The position numbers and the translations under genes are program-made. The notes beneath the pieces are model-generated. The model had not been told where the DNA came from. It did not search any database and saw only the letters and a program-made list of their open reading frames with translations. DNA of 64,000 nt from Streptomyces sp. CB03234 (lineage in GTDB: Bacteria; Actinomycetota; Actinomycetes; Streptomycetales; Streptomycetaceae). Where the stretch lies: positions 1,411,217 through 1,475,216 of the forward strand of contig NZ_LIYH01000001.1 in NCBI RefSeq assembly GCF_001905885.1. Reading direction: 5' to 3'. This document shows positions 63,740 to 64,000 of this stretch, in pieces (positions within the stretch are counted from its first letter, which is position 1; each line of letters begins with the position of its first letter).

Positions 63740-64000
63740 TCAGCGGCTCGATTATGAGTCGCCGGGGAAAATGGTCTAAAGTGGTGGAGCGCCGAAAGGC
63801 AAAGGCCCTCCAACGGCCGCCGGAAACTGAATCCGAACCGGAAACGGAACGGAAAACGGATCTGGTAAGGTTGGAAACACGAAATACCGAAGGGAAGCGC
63901 CCGGAGGAAAGCCCCAGAGAGTGTCTCTGCGGGTGAGTACAAAGGAAGCGTCCGTTCCTTGAGAACTCAACAGCGTGCCAAAAATCAACGCCAGATTAGT
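63740..64000 (+). promoter_or_regulatory. promoter and leader of an rRNA operon (16S gene beyond the window)
   Basis: The final bases (TTCCTTGAGAACTCAACAGC onward, and ATCAACGCCAGATTAGT) are the conserved Streptomyces pre-16S leader. Probable -10 hexamers are TAAAGT (63777-63782) and TAAGGT (63866-63871). Hairpins CAGAGA/TCTCTG (63915-63929) and AAGGAA/TTCCTT (63942-63960) follow. From 63604 to 63740 I see no gene. Confidence 0.78.

Noticed and set aside
63625..63936. 103-aa open frame after the glycosylase gene
   Set aside because: It overlaps the conserved rRNA leader and its promoters, and has no family match or ribosome site.

Overview
The window is high-GC actinobacterial DNA, almost certainly from a Streptomyces. 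The base composition, GTG/TTG starts and Streptomyces-restricted families (Gbn, a chaplin, streptophobe, an SGM_5486-type 39-aa protein, DUF3099) all point that way. From memory of that genome, the anchor genes pitH2, gbn, fabG-fabI, tyrS and chpE lie in the same order as S. coelicolor SCO1845 down to about SCO1790. Most of the window is therefore conserved chromosomal core, with one clear accessory insertion at 23.3-26.7 kb. The right edge stops inside the leader of an rRNA operon, just before the 16S gene.

Layout. 0-8.4 kb: a PiT phosphate transporter with a PHO box, a class II aldolase, an alpha/beta hydrolase, a conserved hypothetical, a VOC protein, a zinc peptidase, an ABC-F ATPase and the nucleoid protein Gbn. 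8.5-12.4 kb: an enoyl-CoA hydratase, then an envelope-stress cluster of two Asp23 proteins, a DUF2273-like peptide and two membrane anchors including AmaP, with a divergent Asp23-like gene. 12.6-17.4 kb: an SDR lacking its catalytic Tyr/Lys, a GH15 glucosidase, SURF1, a zinc-ribbon protein and a DnaQ-BRCT exonuclease. 17.6-22.5 kb: a TetR regulator divergent from a four-gene catabolic operon (acetoacetate-decarboxylase-like, SDR, two amidohydrolases). 22.6-28.1 kb: a VIT1/CCC1 metal transporter, a large NACHT-LRR (bacterial NLR) gene, an alcohol dehydrogenase remnant and a CaiB-type CoA transferase. 28.2-33.2 kb: a subtilase, a DUF485 plus monocarboxylate symporter pair, and MoaA. 33.2-39.1 kb: small proteins, TyrS and the TldE/TldD pair. 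39.3-40.8 kb: FabG-FabI of type II fatty acid synthesis. 41-48 kb: a secreted peptide, a GntR regulator divergent from an MFS exporter, small membrane proteins, SixA-type phosphatase, SerB and a streptophobe protein. 48-53.7 kb: an FHA-FHA-ABC transporter, an SLT hydrolase, and an SDR overlapping a QueA-like protein. 53.9-56.1 kb: a GAF histidine kinase, a LuxR response regulator and the chaplin ChpE. 56.3-63.6 kb: a hypothetical, an orphan ABC ATPase, an NfeD-SPFH pair, a TSUP permease with DUF1272, an HNH nuclease, YbhB, Spo0M and 3-methyladenine glycosylase.

The items most worth a second look are: the NACHT-LRR gene beside a gene remnant (candidate defence gene); the TetR/decarboxylase/amidohydrolase operon with a perfect operator and no known substrate; paired identical-core palindromes at the CoA-transferase promoter; a GATC inverted repeat upstream of gbn, whose product binds GATC; a 7-codon reading frame placed exactly at the predicted start of the ABC-F transcript; and a QueA-like protein with a glycine-rich insertion. 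No tRNA, complete rRNA gene, CRISPR array, insertion sequence or prophage was seen.
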